17,667 nt of DNA from Pseudorhodobacter antarcticus (GTDB lineage Bacteria > Pseudomonadota > Alphaproteobacteria > Rhodobacterales > Rhodobacteraceae): NCBI GenBank assembly GCA_945860375.1, contig CAMAQR010000067.1:1-17667 (forward strand), read 5' to 3'. Below, one piece after another: positions 1-8,128 of the stretch (its first letter is position 1; each line of letters begins with the position of its first letter). The position numbers were made by a program, and so were the translations under genes. Below the pieces are notes generated by a model, which did no database searches, had not been told where the DNA came from, and saw only the letters and a list, made by a program, of their open reading frames with translations.

Positions 1-72
1 CCCATGCGACAAAGGAAAGAACGGCTTCAACCGCTCCATCTGCGCGTCCGTCAGCCAGAATAGATCACCCAT
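1..72 (-). CDS. IS5-family transposase, N-terminal fragment (24 residues, runs off the window)
   Basis: Reading the reverse strand from the ATG at 72 gives a peptide starting MGDLFWLTDAQMERLKPFFP. This is the characteristic opening of IS5-group DDE transposases, which typically begin with a W-L-[TS]-D-x-Q-M-x-R-L-x-P-[FY]-F-P pattern. The frame is still open at position 1, so only the first 24 residues can be seen and the catalytic DDE residues are not in view. Whether the full element is intact cannot be judged here. Confidence 0.75.
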   Translation of the reverse strand, partial: MGDLFWLTDAQMERLKPFFPLSHG

Positions 73-144
73 GCGACACCTCCCCGATGCCGCAAATGAA
101 TCAGTGAAACGGGCCGGAAACAAGTGGATTAATGAGTTCTGAGC
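1..144 (-). mobile_element. End of an IS5-family insertion sequence, truncated by the window edge
   Basis: The reverse strand begins a transposase at 72, and about 70 bp of untranslated DNA lies between that start and a CTAG at 145-148. CTAG fits the YTAR target preference known for IS5-type elements, so the element end may lie at about 144, with the terminal sequence beginning GCTCAGAACTCATTAATC on the reverse strand. The other end and its inverted repeat are outside the window, so the exact boundary is inferred, not seen. Confidence 0.6.
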
Positions 145-148
145 CTAG

Positions 149-651
149 CGCAGATCAGCCCGATTTGGATGAATGTCTGACTGTATAGAACAGCGCGCGA
201 TCGGTTCTCCCCTACGTCTGGCGCGCATATGAGGGTGTGAGAGGGGAGGTTTTTATCGATCGTACTTATGAACCATTGAAAAGCGCTACCACCATCGGTT
301 GGGTTTCACACGCCGCAGCCGTGCACTGAAAGTCTTTGGTCGTGGTCCCGAGCACACAGAAAACGCTTCGTAAAAAAGGAAAGTCTTCAGAACGCTTTCT
401 TGCGGGAAGCATGGTTTACGTCATCGTGATGGCGCGCGGGGGTGACGCTGCACGAATCTCGAAGCGCAAATCAGCGGTCGGCTTAATCTGCAAATGGAAA
501 CACCAAAACGCTTTGATGATGTGACCGCGCCCTGACGGTATCAATTTGCCAAGGCGGGCCTGCGAGTATTCAGCAAAGGCAACGGTCATTTCTGAGATTG
601 CCCTGACCGGGCCCAACCTGACGAAAAATGTAATTCAGGCACATGTGGCTG
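149..651. other. About 500 bp without a convincing gene
   Basis: Short open frames exist on both strands (336-524 forward, 416-616 reverse), but none has a credible ribosome binding site, a recognisable family or conserved-looking composition. The stretch is lower in GC than the flanking genes. It is most simply read as intergenic or decayed DNA beside the insertion sequence. Confidence 0.5.
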
Positions 652-669
652 ATGCCCGAGGGCGGGCAT
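652..669 (-). terminator. GC-rich hairpin downstream of the DUF3775 gene
   Basis: ATGCCCG and CGGGCAT form a perfect 7-bp stem around a 4-nt loop, about 65 bp past the stop codon of the reverse-strand gene at 734. No T-run follows on the reverse strand, so intrinsic termination is uncertain; the hairpin may only protect the 3' end of the transcript. Confidence 0.3.
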
Positions 670-733
670 TGCTGCGAAAAGAGTCCAGCGTGTTTAACCT
701 TCCTTGCCGCCCTTTTTGACAACAGGGCCGCCG

Positions 734-1126
734 TCAGTCCACCCCGAACTCCAGCATCTTTTCCAGACCTTCGGTCAGGAACTCGCCGACCTCTGGCTGG
801 CCAAGCAGGTAACGGCTGACAAGGCCGTCATGCTGTTGACGGGCGAGGGCTTTGGTCGCCTCCCATTCTTCGGGTTCCGCATCGCCACGACCGATCCAGA
901 ACAGGGCGACCAACGCGTCTTTCTGTTCGTCGTTCATGCTTTCAATTTCTTGCGTGATTTCGTCGCGGCTGAGGTCGCCATGCGTTTCCTGCAAGGTTTC
1001 GGCCACCTCGTCGTCGGTGGCATTGCCGCCAGGATCGTCAATATCCATGCCCTCTTTGGCCATCACGGCGTTGAACCGCAGCACCAGTTCCTCAATTTCG
1101 GCATCGTCAAACGGAAGGGCGGGCAT
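734..1126 (-). CDS. DUF3775 domain protein
   Basis: This is a 130-residue acidic, soluble protein with no signal peptide or membrane segment. The second half carries the DUF3775 pattern: an acidic helix ending in a DEQKDALVALFWIGRGD-type core, then a W-containing helix, and a closing YLLGQPEVGEFLTEGL segment. The family is common in Alphaproteobacteria and its function is unknown. An in-frame ATG lies 12 nt upstream at 1138, but the start at 1126 is preferred because GGAG sits 6 nt before it. The gene ends at a TGA; the next frame continues with a short GGPVVKKGGKEG-like tail, discussed as a finding. It is not obviously co-transcribed with the gene at 1224, which lies about 100 bp upstream on the same strand. 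Confidence 0.8.
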   Translation of the reverse strand: MPALPFDDAEIEELVLRFNAVMAKEGMDIDDPGGNATDDEVAETLQETHGDLSRDEITQEIESMNDEQKDALVALFWIGRGDAEPEEWEATKALARQQHDGLVSRYLLGQPEVGEFLTEGLEKMLEFGVD

Positions 1127-1223
1127 GTGTAACTCCATTTATTTGGGTTCTTGGGGAAGGTGATTTGCGGCCCTGCTTTCGATCCTTTCAGATCAGGCAG
1201 ACCGTAACGAGACCAGTCGCGGC

Positions 1224-1901
1224 TTAGGCGAGCAGCGCCACCAAAGCCAAAGCGGCCTCTTTCGAGGAGGCCGGGTTCTGCCCGGTGATCAGCTTGCCAT
1301 CCACGACGACATGCGACGCCCAGTCCGTGCCCTTGGAATAGACGCCCCCGTTCGCCACCAGCATATCTTCAACCAGAAACGGCACCACGTCAGTCAAGCC
1401 TGCTGCAGCTTCTTCAGTGTTGGTGAACCCGGTGACATTGCGGCCCGAGACCAGCGGCTTGCCATCCGCAGCCTTGGTGTGGCGAAAGACAGCGGGCGCG
1501 TGGCAGACAGCGGCGATCGGTTTGCCGCCTTGGGCAAAATACTCGATCAGGCGAATGCTGACCGGGTCTTCCGCCAGATCCCACAGTGGTCCATGGCCGC
1601 CGGGGTAAAACACGGCATCGAAGGCAGCCATATCAACGTCTGACAGCTTGATCGTGTTGGCCAGCGCGTCGCGCGCACCCGCATCGCCCTTGTAACGCCG
1701 GGTGTCGTCGGTTTGCGAGTCGGGGGTATCGCTGGCCGGATCCAGTGGCGGCTGGCCGCCCCTTGGCGAGGCGAGCGTGATTGTGGCCCCGGCGTCAGCT
1801 AGAACGTAATAGGGTGCGGCAAACTCTTCCAGCCAGAAGCCGGTTTTCTTGCCGGTGTTGCCCAGCGTGTCGTGCGAGGTCAGGACCATCAGGATATTCA
1901 T
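1224..1901 (-). CDS. DJ-1/PfpI-family protein (type 1 glutamine amidotransferase-like)
   Basis: This 225-residue protein has the class I glutamine-amidotransferase-like fold of the DJ-1/PfpI superfamily. Visible landmarks are the opening beta strand MNILMVLTSH, a glutamate pair (E25-E26) in GFWLEEFAAP, the PGGHGP loop at about 100-105, and the nucleophile elbow AVCHAPA with Cys133-His134. These match the Hsp31/glyoxalase-III-like branch, whose members act on methylglyoxal or glycated targets or as chaperones. Which activity applies here cannot be told from sequence. The ATG overlaps the stop codon of the upstream reductase gene in an ATGA, so the two are almost certainly translated together. 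Pairing with a CurA-type enal/enone reductase suggests a small reactive-carbonyl detoxification unit; that link is inference. Confidence 0.88.
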   Translation of the reverse strand: MNILMVLTSHDTLGNTGKKTGFWLEEFAAPYYVLADAGATITLASPRGGQPPLDPASDTPDSQTDDTRRYKGDAGARDALANTIKLSDVDMAAFDAVFYPGGHGPLWDLAEDPVSIRLIEYFAQGGKPIAAVCHAPAVFRHTKAADGKPLVSGRNVTGFTNTEEAAAGLTDVVPFLVEDMLVANGGVYSKGTDWASHVVVDGKLITGQNPASSKEAALALVALLA

Positions 1902-2962
1902 AGGCGGTTTTCCTTGTTGTCAATCAACTGCGATGGACCAACACGGACCACCCGCTTGCCAAAGTTTTCGCCGCGCAACAGGCCGATGAAGGCCTGCGGA
2001 GCCGCTTCGAGTCCTTCGATCATCTCCTCAACGTATTGTATCTTGCCCGCTGCCAGCCATGCGGCCATCGCCTTGGCAAATGCGGGGTAGAGGTGGCCGA
2101 AGTCCTGAAAGATGATGAATCCGCGCATCGTCAGCCGCTTGCGCAGGATCTGGCCCATCAACACCGACAGCCGGTCTGGCCCTTCGGGCAGGCCGGTGGC
2201 GTTGTATTGTGACACGAGCCCGCAGACCGGGACGCGGGCGGCAGTGTTCAACAGGGGCAAGACCGCGTCAAACACCGCGCCGCCGACATTTTCGAAATAG
2301 ACGTCGATGCCTTTGGGTGCGGCCGCCCGCAGCTTTGCGGCAAAATCGCTGGATTTGTGGTCGATGCAGGCATCAAACCCCAGCGATTCCACCGCATAGG
2401 CGCATTTATCGGCCCCGCCCGCGATGCCCACCACATGGCAACCCATCAGCCGGGCAATCTGGCCCACCGTCGCCCCCACAGGCCCGGTGGCTGCGGCCAC
2501 ACAGACCGTCTCGCCGGGTTTCGGCATCCCGATCTGCGTCAGGCCCGCCCAAGCGGTGAAGCCCGGCATCCCCAGAATCCCCAGCGCCCAAGACGGATGC
2601 GCCATGTTTGGGTCAAGCGAGGTCACGCCCGCGCCATCGGATAGGGCATAGTCCTGCCAGCCGTTGAAGCACAGCACCCGGTCGCCCACGCTGAAGCCGG
2701 CCACATGCGATGTCACCACCTGCGCCACCGTGCCGCCCTCCATCACACCGCCAACAGCCACCGGGGCGGCATAGGAGGGCGCATCGCTCATCCGACCACG
2801 CATATAAGGGTCGAGCGACAAATAGTCGGTGCGCAGCAGCATCTGGCCCGGCCCCGGCGCTGGAACCGGACCGGTTTCAAGACGCAGCGTTGCTGCTGTC
2901 GGCTCGCCCTTGGGGCGCTCGGCCAAAACAAAGCGGCGGTTTTGTGTGTTTGTTTGCGGCAT
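1898..2962 (-). CDS. curA: CurA-type NADP-dependent oxidoreductase (MDR superfamily)
   Basis: This is a 354-residue zinc-independent medium-chain dehydrogenase/reductase. It matches E. coli CurA (YncB) in long blocks I recognise: the LSLDPYMRGRMSD segment at 48-60, GWQDY, LGMPGFTAW, the nucleotide-binding AAATGPVGATVGQ at about 156-168, the FENVGG strand, and a C-terminal FIGLLRGENFGKRVV. The family reduces alpha,beta-unsaturated carbonyls with NADPH (leukotriene B4 dehydrogenase/prostaglandin reductase relatives). The open frame extends upstream to 3043, but GGAG lies 6 nt before the ATG at 2962 (and only 3 nt before the adjacent ATG at 2965), and homology begins right after it. The stop overlaps the next gene's ATG (ATGA), forming a two-gene operon with the DJ-1/PfpI gene. 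Confidence 0.92.
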   Translation of the reverse strand: MPQTNTQNRRFVLAERPKGEPTAATLRLETGPVPAPGPGQMLLRTDYLSLDPYMRGRMSDAPSYAAPVAVGGVMEGGTVAQVVTSHVAGFSVGDRVLCFNGWQDYALSDGAGVTSLDPNMAHPSWALGILGMPGFTAWAGLTQIGMPKPGETVCVAAATGPVGATVGQIARLMGCHVVGIAGGADKCAYAVESLGFDACIDHKSSDFAAKLRAAAPKGIDVYFENVGGAVFDAVLPLLNTAARVPVCGLVSQYNATGLPEGPDRLSVLMGQILRKRLTMRGFIIFQDFGHLYPAFAKAMAAWLAAGKIQYVEEMIEGLEAAPQAFIGLLRGENFGKRVVRVGPSQLIDNKENRL

Positions 2963-3064
2963 CATCAGCTCCAGTTGAGCAAGGCGGGCAACCAGCCGAA
3001 CTTTCCCATTCTCCGGCGGCCCAGGGTTGGGCCGCCTCGTCATCTTGTGGCACTTGAGCTGCGC

Positions 3065-3841
3065 TCAGGCCGCGTCGGCTGGTTTTGTCGGGCCGTAGTG
3101 ACTGACCATAGCCGTTTCAAAACCTGTGGAAATCGGGCGGGACGCGTCGTATTCCGGGCTGGTGCGGACACGGTCGCGGTTCACGCCCAGATAGATCAGA
3201 TGCTCCGTCCAGCGGATCGATTGCGTGGAGCGTGGCGAGATCAGAACTTCTTTGCCCTGCCACCAGTTGCTGGTGTTGACCATCAGATAGCGCAGCGACC
3301 AATCCGAATCCTCGATCAGCACATCCGACAAATGGCCAATTTCCCCGTCGGTGGCATGGATGTGATAGCCGCTGATTTCGGCCACACTGCGCAGGTTCGG
3401 GTCATCATTTTGGTGCTGCATCCGGACGATCTCGTCCTCGCGCCGTTCGGTTTCCAGGGAGGTGCCCATCGGTACCATGCCACCCCAATAGGCAAAACCG
3501 CTCATATAACGGTCGGTCCCCCAATAAGGGCTGAAGCCGTAATAGTCATAGGCGCGGGATTCGAATTGACGAGACACCGGGCGGTGGGTGTCAACATCCG
3601 GGCTGCCCTTGACCTGCGCCATGGTCAGGTTGACCGGGAGGGTGCGTGCCGAGATGTCGGGATGACCAAGTGCCGAAGCCGGGATCAGAACACGGTGGTC
3701 CGCCCACCAGTTGCCCGTCTCAACCACCAGCCAACGCACCGTCCAGCTGGCATCATCAAACAGCAAATCTTTGACGGTCCCCAAGGTGCCATCGCTGGCC
3801 TGAACATCGCAACCTGTTATATCCGTTGCCTTGACTAACAT
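3065..3841 (-). CDS. Tandem PRC-barrel domain protein
   Basis: This 258-residue protein contains two PRC-barrel repeats. The first spans about 2-80, with DGTLGTVKDLLFDD then WTVRWLVVETGNWW and VLIP. The second spans about 150-226, with DGEIGHLSDVLIED then WSLRYLMVNTSNWW and VLIS. Between them is a Tyr/Trp/Gly-rich linker (about 95-125, YDYYGFSPYWG). PRC-barrel proteins without other domains are common in Rhizobiales and Rhodobacterales and are often stress-associated, but have no defined reaction. There is no signal peptide, so the protein is probably cytoplasmic. The start at 3841 is chosen because AGGAG lies 8 nt upstream; an upstream in-frame codon at 3877 has no such site. It is separated from curA by about 100 bp. 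Confidence 0.88.
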   Translation of the reverse strand: MLVKATDITGCDVQASDGTLGTVKDLLFDDASWTVRWLVVETGNWWADHRVLIPASALGHPDISARTLPVNLTMAQVKGSPDVDTHRPVSRQFESRAYDYYGFSPYWGTDRYMSGFAYWGGMVPMGTSLETERREDEIVRMQHQNDDPNLRSVAEISGYHIHATDGEIGHLSDVLIEDSDWSLRYLMVNTSNWWQGKEVLISPRSTQSIRWTEHLIYLGVNRDRVRTSPEYDASRPISTGFETAMVSHYGPTKPADAA

Positions 3842-3845
3842 GGGT

Positions 3846-4199
3846 TCAACTCCTTTTGCGCGGTGCGCCCTGTACAAATTCGTTCATGGACTGGTTCGTT
3901 TCCGGGTTCGGGCTGTCGGCCACGCCGTGGGGCGGGCGGAATCTGGGCCGAAACACCATCCGAAGACAACGCAGTGTTGGCGATATCGTTCCTGTCTGTC
4001 TTGATGCAGGTTGACCGGTAGTATGAAAGGCCGTGCTGGTCGAAGTCTTGGTCTTCGTCGGGCCTGTCCCGGAATGATCCCCCACATCGCTTCGATCTTC
4101 GACCTGGGCCACCGCATCGCGCTTGACCTTATCTGTGAGCTTCGTGCCGGACAGGTGTGTCTTCTTGCTTCCAAAATGGCCACGCAGGGCGTCTGGCAA
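3846..4199 (-). other. Doubtful hydrophilic ORF or decayed gene upstream of the PRC-barrel gene
   Basis: A 117-codon open frame (start would be TTG, with no ribosome binding site) reads as a Lys/Thr/Ser-rich hydrophilic peptide in its first half, with GC-rich third positions (for example TDKVKRDAVAQVEDRSDVGD). After about 4010 the frame becomes Arg/Pro-rich, and a different frame looks more protein-like (NDIANTALSSDGVSAQIPP) and ends across the PRC start codon. This is consistent with a frameshifted remnant of a small stress-type protein, but it could be chance. I do not recognise a family. Confidence 0.2.
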
Positions 4200-4207
4200 A
4201 CCAGAGG

Positions 4208-4444
4208 CTATTCAAGGGCAAGCGTCTGCAAGCGCATCTTGCGCGGGAAGTCACTGGCCCAACCGGTGAACCACTTCGGGCCTTCCCGCCGAAGCCTGCC
4301 GCCTTCGGCGATCCATTGGTCCAGAAATGGCAAACGCCCGGCGGGCCAGATGGCCTGCGGGCGCATGCGGGACGTTGTCAAGTGGAACAGAGGATCCGAC
4401 AGTGCGGCCAACTTGGTGATTTTCTGGTCGCGCGGTTTCGTCAC
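4208..4444 (-). CDS. Hypothetical 78-aa protein coupled to cysA
   Basis: The frame starts at a GTG whose GTGA overlaps the TGA stop of cysA, which is typical of translational coupling. The product is a small basic, tryptophan-rich soluble protein with segments such as [29 protein letters not shown] and a C-terminal LQTLALE. It has no signal peptide, membrane helix or cysteine. I do not recognise the family. It does not resemble the TOBE-type C-terminal domain that CysA lacks here. Its position at the end of the sulfate ABC operon suggests co-expression with transport. The evidence is the coupled start and the uninterrupted frame; no independent ribosome binding site is needed or seen. Confidence 0.5.
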   Translation of the reverse strand: MTKPRDQKITKLAALSDPLFHLTTSRMRPQAIWPAGRLPFLDQWIAEGGRLRREGPKWFTGWASDFPRKMRLQTLALE

Positions 4445-5160
4445 GCCCCGATGAATTCGCGCACAAACGGCGTGGCGGGTCTTGCGCGGATATCCTGCGG
4501 CTTGCCGATCTGTTCGATGCGGCCCATCGACATGACGACCACCAGATCAGCCAGTTCCATCGCCTCTTCCTGATCATGGGTCACGAAGATGGTGGTCAGA
4601 CCGGTGTTGTCGTGGATGTCGCGCAGGCCTTGGCGCAGTTCCTTGCGCACCTTGGCATCCAGCGCGCCAAAGGGTTCGTCCAAAAGCAGCATCCGCGGTT
4701 CGATGGCCAAGGCGCGCGCCAAAGCCACACGCTGGCGCTGACCGCCCGAAAGCTGGGACGGATAACGCGCGCCGATGTCGGGCAACTGGATCAACTCCAG
4801 CAGCTTGGTCACGCGGCGGGCGACTTCCGCCTTGGTCGGGCGCGAGGCGCGTGGCCGTGCATTCAGGCCATAGGCGATGTTGTCAAACACCGTCATGTGC
4901 CGAAACAGCGCGTAGCTTTGAAACACGAACCCCGCGCGGCGTTCCTGAACGGTCAAGCCCGTCGCATCCTGCCCGTCAAAGAGCACCCGGCCCGAGGTTG
5001 GAAATTCCAGTCCGCCAAGGATGCGCAAAAGGGTGGTCTTGCCGGAACCTGAGGGGCCGAGGAGCGCCACCAAAGCGCCCGACGGCAAGGACAGTGACAC
5101 CGGGTTCAAGGCCGCCGTGGTGCCGAAGCTTTTCGAGATTTCATCGATTTCGATATGCAT
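4441..5160 (-). CDS. cysA: Sulfate/thiosulfate ABC transporter ATP-binding subunit, short form
   Basis: This is the 239-residue ATPase that powers sulfate/thiosulfate import with CysT and CysW at the inner membrane. All nucleotide-binding motifs are present: Walker A GPSGSGKT at 35-42, Q-loop VFQSYALF around Q81, signature LSGGQ at 137-141, Walker B MLLLDEP at 157-163, and the switch His195 in FVTHDQ. The protein stops right after PFVREFIGA, where classical CysA (about 350-365 residues) continues into a regulatory TOBE-like domain, so this is a minimal ATPase. The start at 5160 has AAGGAG 6 nt upstream; the open frame upstream to 5238 is not needed. It follows cysW by 43 bp and its stop overlaps the next start (GTGA). 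The context with Sbp, CysT and CysW fixes the substrate class. Confidence 0.92.
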   Translation of the reverse strand: MHIEIDEISKSFGTTAALNPVSLSLPSGALVALLGPSGSGKTTLLRILGGLEFPTSGRVLFDGQDATGLTVQERRAGFVFQSYALFRHMTVFDNIAYGLNARPRASRPTKAEVARRVTKLLELIQLPDIGARYPSQLSGGQRQRVALARALAIEPRMLLLDEPFGALDAKVRKELRQGLRDIHDNTGLTTIFVTHDQEEAMELADLVVVMSMGRIEQIGKPQDIRARPATPFVREFIGA

Positions 5161-5203
5161 GGGCGTCTCCTTACTGTGATGCGCGCCAGCGGCGCACGGG
5201 CTC

Positions 5204-6079
5204 CTAGTGGCGGTGCGTTGCGGCAAGTTGGTCAGCATGGCGGATTTCCAGCGCGGTTTTCAAAAGCAGGGTTACAAGAGCGAGAAGGGTCAGAACGGCC
5301 GCAAGCGAGAACGCCGCCACCGAAAGATATTCGTTATAAAGCATCTCGATGGTGATCGGCATGGTGGCGGTTTGGCCGCGGATCTTGCCCGACACCACCG
5401 CCACTGCGCCAAACTCGCCCATGGCGCGGGCGTTGCACAGCAAGACGCCATACAGCAGCGCCCAGCGGATGTTGGGCAAAGTGACGGTCCAGAATACCCG
5501 CCAGCCCGATGCGCCAAGGGTCAGCGCCGCTTCTTCTTCGGCCCGGCCCTGTTCGATCATCACCGGGATCAGTTCCCGCGCGACAAAGGGGAAGGTGACG
5601 AACATCGTGGCGATCACGATACCGGGCAGCGCAAAGACGATGGGGTAGCCGCTGGCGACCAACCAGCCGCCGATGAGCGAATTGGCCCCGAACATCAGCA
5701 CAATGCACAGCCCCGCCACAACCGGCGACACCGAAAACGGCAGGTCGATCAGGGTGATCAGAAACGCCTTGCCGCGAAAGTCGAACTTGGTGATGAACCA
5801 GGCCGCCGCAATGCCAAAGGCGGCATTCAAGGGCACCGAGATGCCAGCGATGATCAGCGTCAGCTTGATGGCGGAAGCAGCGTCGCGGTTGCCCAATGAG
5901 GCCACCGCCGCGCCAACCCCGCGGGAAAGGGCTTCGGCAAAAACCACCAGCAAGGGCGCAAAGACCAGAACGGCAATGCCCGCAAAGGCCAGCCCAATCA
6001 TGGCCCAGCGGGCCAGCGGCGCCTCTTCGGTGGCCGAGCGGAATTTCAGCACCGGTTTCAGGGGGGAAGTGTCAGACAT
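5204..6079 (-). CDS. cysW: Sulfate ABC transporter permease CysW
   Basis: This 291-residue inner-membrane permease has about six hydrophobic segments, the first at about 27-48 after a short cytoplasmic N-terminus. The ATPase-docking EAA loop is clear at about 181-202 ([22 protein letters not shown]). The conserved [16 protein letters not shown] segment that follows is typical of CysT/CysW-type permeases. The ATG at 6079 overlaps the end of cysT by 8 bp and has GGAGG 7 nt upstream, so the further upstream codon at 6136 is rejected. The protein forms the heterodimeric channel with CysT. Confidence 0.93.
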   Translation of the reverse strand: MSDTSPLKPVLKFRSATEEAPLARWAMIGLAFAGIAVLVFAPLLVVFAEALSRGVGAAVASLGNRDAASAIKLTLIIAGISVPLNAAFGIAAAWFITKFDFRGKAFLITLIDLPFSVSPVVAGLCIVLMFGANSLIGGWLVASGYPIVFALPGIVIATMFVTFPFVARELIPVMIEQGRAEEEAALTLGASGWRVFWTVTLPNIRWALLYGVLLCNARAMGEFGAVAVVSGKIRGQTATMPITIEMLYNEYLSVAAFSLAAVLTLLALVTLLLKTALEIRHADQLAATHRH

Positions 6080-6911
6080 AACCAATCCTCCGACGACTCC
6101 AGACCTGAATAAGGTTGATGACCAGAAGCATCGCAAAGCTGATCAACAACATCGCAATGCCGATGGCGGCGGCGGCGTCATAATTGAACTCTTCCAATTG
6201 GATGACGATCAGCAGCGGTGCGATTTCAGTCACCAGGGGGATGTTCCCGGCGATGAAGATGACCGACCCGTATTCGCCAACCGCTCGTGCCAATGACAAC
6301 GCGAACCCGGTCAGGGCCGCGGGCATCAGCATCGGCAGAATGACATGGCGCAGGGTGTGCAATCGGGTTGCGCCCAGCGTGGCCGAGGCTTCCTCGACCT
6401 CACGTTCGACCTCTTCGATCACCGGTTGCACAGTGCGGGTGACAAAAGGCAGGCCAACAAAGACCAGCGCCAGAAAGATGCCCCATTCGGTATAGGCGAT
6501 CTTCCAGCCGACCTCTTTCGCCAGCGCGCCGAACACCCCGTTCGGGGCGTAAAGAGCTGTCAATGCGATGCCTGCAACCGCCGTGGGCAGTGCAAAGGGC
6601 AGGTCTACGGCGGCATCCAGCAGACGGCGACCCCAAAAGTTATAGCGCACCAGAACCCAAGCCAGCATGACGCCGAACACAAGGTTGAACAGGGCTGCAA
6701 ACAGCGACAGGCGGAACGACAGATAAAGTGCGGCCCAGACCCGCTCGCGGTTCACGGTGTCCCAGACGCCGCCAATGCCAAAAGTGGCGCCCTTCCAAAG
6801 AAGGGCGCCGATGGGCAGAAGGACGACAAGGGAAAGCATCGTCAGGGTGATCCCCATGCTAAGGCCAAGGCCGGGCATCGGGGATCGGTGGATCAGGGGT
6901 CTGCCCATCAT
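6072..6911 (-). CDS. cysT: Sulfate ABC transporter permease CysT (CysU)
   Basis: This 279-residue multi-spanning permease is the partner of CysW. It shows the YNFWGRRLLDAAVDLPFALPT block, the APNGVFG loop and an EAA motif at about 173-193 (EEASATLGATRLHTLRHVILP), followed by LARAVGEYGSVIFIAGN. Two adjacent ATG codons (6911 and 6908) are possible starts; the AAGGGA upstream is better spaced for the second, so the product may be one residue shorter. The gene begins 6 bp after the sbp stop codon and overlaps cysW by 8 bp, a compact operon arrangement that supports stoichiometric expression. Confidence 0.93.
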   Translation of the reverse strand: MMGRPLIHRSPMPGLGLSMGITLTMLSLVVLLPIGALLWKGATFGIGGVWDTVNRERVWAALYLSFRLSLFAALFNLVFGVMLAWVLVRYNFWGRRLLDAAVDLPFALPTAVAGIALTALYAPNGVFGALAKEVGWKIAYTEWGIFLALVFVGLPFVTRTVQPVIEEVEREVEEASATLGATRLHTLRHVILPMLMPAALTGFALSLARAVGEYGSVIFIAGNIPLVTEIAPLLIVIQLEEFNYDAAAAIGIAMLLISFAMLLVINLIQVWSRRRIGYV

Positions 6912-6917
6912 GTTCCC

Positions 6918-8036
6918 TTATTTCGCCACATAGATCTGGTCGAAGATGCCGCCGTCACCGAAGTGTTCAGGCTGCACCTTGGCCCAGCCGCCAAAGCTGG
7001 CGATGTCGACCAGTTCAAGCTGCGGGAAGCGCGCAACGTCTTCGGGGTTGGCCGCCGATGCGTCCCAAGCGCGGTAGAAGTGCTTGAAGGCCAAAGCCTG
7101 CCCTTCGGGGGTGTAAAGGAAGTTCAGGTAAGCTTCGGCCAGTTTGCGTTGGTCGTCGGTCTTGATGTTGCCTTCAATCAAGGCGACGGGGGGTTCGGCC
7201 AGAACCGACACCGACGGCACCACGATGTCGAACTGATCTTCGCCCAATTCCTTCAGGGCCAGATAGGCTTCGTTTTCCCAAGCCAGCAGCACATCACCGA
7301 TGCCGCGCTGCGCGAAAGTGGTGGTCGAACCACGTGCGCCAGAGTCCAGAACCGGCACGTTCTTGAACAACTTGCCGACAAACTCTTGCGGGTCTTGCCC
7401 GTTCTTTTCGGCCCAGGCCCAGGCGGCCAGATAGTTCCACCGCGCCCCGCCCGAGGTTTTCGGGTTTGGCGTGATGACCTCGACGCCCTCGACCACCAGA
7501 TCGCCCCAGTCTTTCAGACCCTTGGGATTGCCTTCGCGGACCAGAAACACGATTGTGCTGGTGTAGGGTGAGGAATTGTGCGGCAGTTTGGTCTGCCAGT
7601 CAGCAGGCAGTTTGCCCTCTGTCGCGATCTTGTCGATGTCACTGGCCAGCGCCAACGTCACCACCTGCGCCTCCAACCCGTCAATCACCGCGCGGGCTTG
7701 GCTACCCGAACCGCCGTGGCTGACCTCGATGGTCGGTGCCGCGTTTCCCGCAGCCTCCCATGCCTTGGCGAAGGCTTCGTTCACCTCACGATACAGCTCG
7801 CGGGTCGGATCGTAGCTGACGTTCAGCAGCGACTCTGCCTGCACCTGTGTCGGGGCGGACCCCAGCGCCAGCACTGCCAGGGCAAGCGCCGAAAGCGAGC
7901 CGCGGATGGCGCGAGAGACGGGCCATCCAGTCAGGCGGCGAATGCCGTCTGCGATGGTAATGCGGCCGTCGGCATGTCCTTGAACGATAGGTCCCTGAGC
8001 CGTAACGGTGCCGGCAAGGGTGATGGTGGCGATCAT
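6918..8036 (-). CDS. sbp: Periplasmic sulfate-binding protein with unusual N-terminal extension
   Basis: The mature part is a standard Sbp/CysP-type solute-binding protein that captures sulfate or thiosulfate in the periplasm: [15 protein letters not shown] near 68-82, [53 protein letters not shown], and [11 protein letters not shown] near the C-terminus. The hydrophobic signal core (about 47-60) with a cleavage site near VQA-ES at 67/68 is normal. Before it, however, lie about 40 extra residues ([15 protein letters not shown] and onward to LTGWPV) in the same open frame. The start at 8036 has a strong GAGGAG 6 nt upstream, and no ATG, GTG or TTG occurs in frame close to the signal core. The same frame is open back to an ATG at 8132 overlapping the preceding gene's stop. 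Function is secure; the extension is not explained. Confidence 0.9.
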   Translation of the reverse strand: MIATITLAGTVTAQGPIVQGHADGRITIADGIRRLTGWPVSRAIRGSLSALALAVLALGSAPTQVQAESLLNVSYDPTRELYREVNEAFAKAWEAAGNAAPTIEVSHGGSGSQARAVIDGLEAQVVTLALASDIDKIATEGKLPADWQTKLPHNSSPYTSTIVFLVREGNPKGLKDWGDLVVEGVEVITPNPKTSGGARWNYLAAWAWAEKNGQDPQEFVGKLFKNVPVLDSGARGSTTTFAQRGIGDVLLAWENEAYLALKELGEDQFDIVVPSVSVLAEPPVALIEGNIKTDDQRKLAEAYLNFLYTPEGQALAFKHFYRAWDASAANPEDVARFPQLELVDIASFGGWAKVQPEHFGDGGIFDQIYVAK

Positions 8037-8128
8037 GGTCTTCTCCTCATTGAAACGCGCTTGGCGCAGACGTATCGGGCGGTAGGGCACAAGACCCAGA
8101 ATGGTGTGCGGAACGGGCGAGGCGGCGG

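Noticed and set aside
2705..3838. Long open frame on the forward strand opposite the curA and PRC-barrel genes
   Set aside because: It lies antisense to two well-recognised genes and its translation has the Arg/His/Pro-rich look of a GC-rich shadow frame, with no family resemblance.
3846..4199. Intact gene of 117 codons
   Set aside because: Start would be TTG without a ribosome site, and composition changes midway; kept only as a doubtful remnant.
6345..7571. 408-codon forward frame opposite cysT and sbp
   Set aside because: It is antisense to two confidently identified transporter genes; the Gln/His/Arg-rich translation is a codon-bias artefact.
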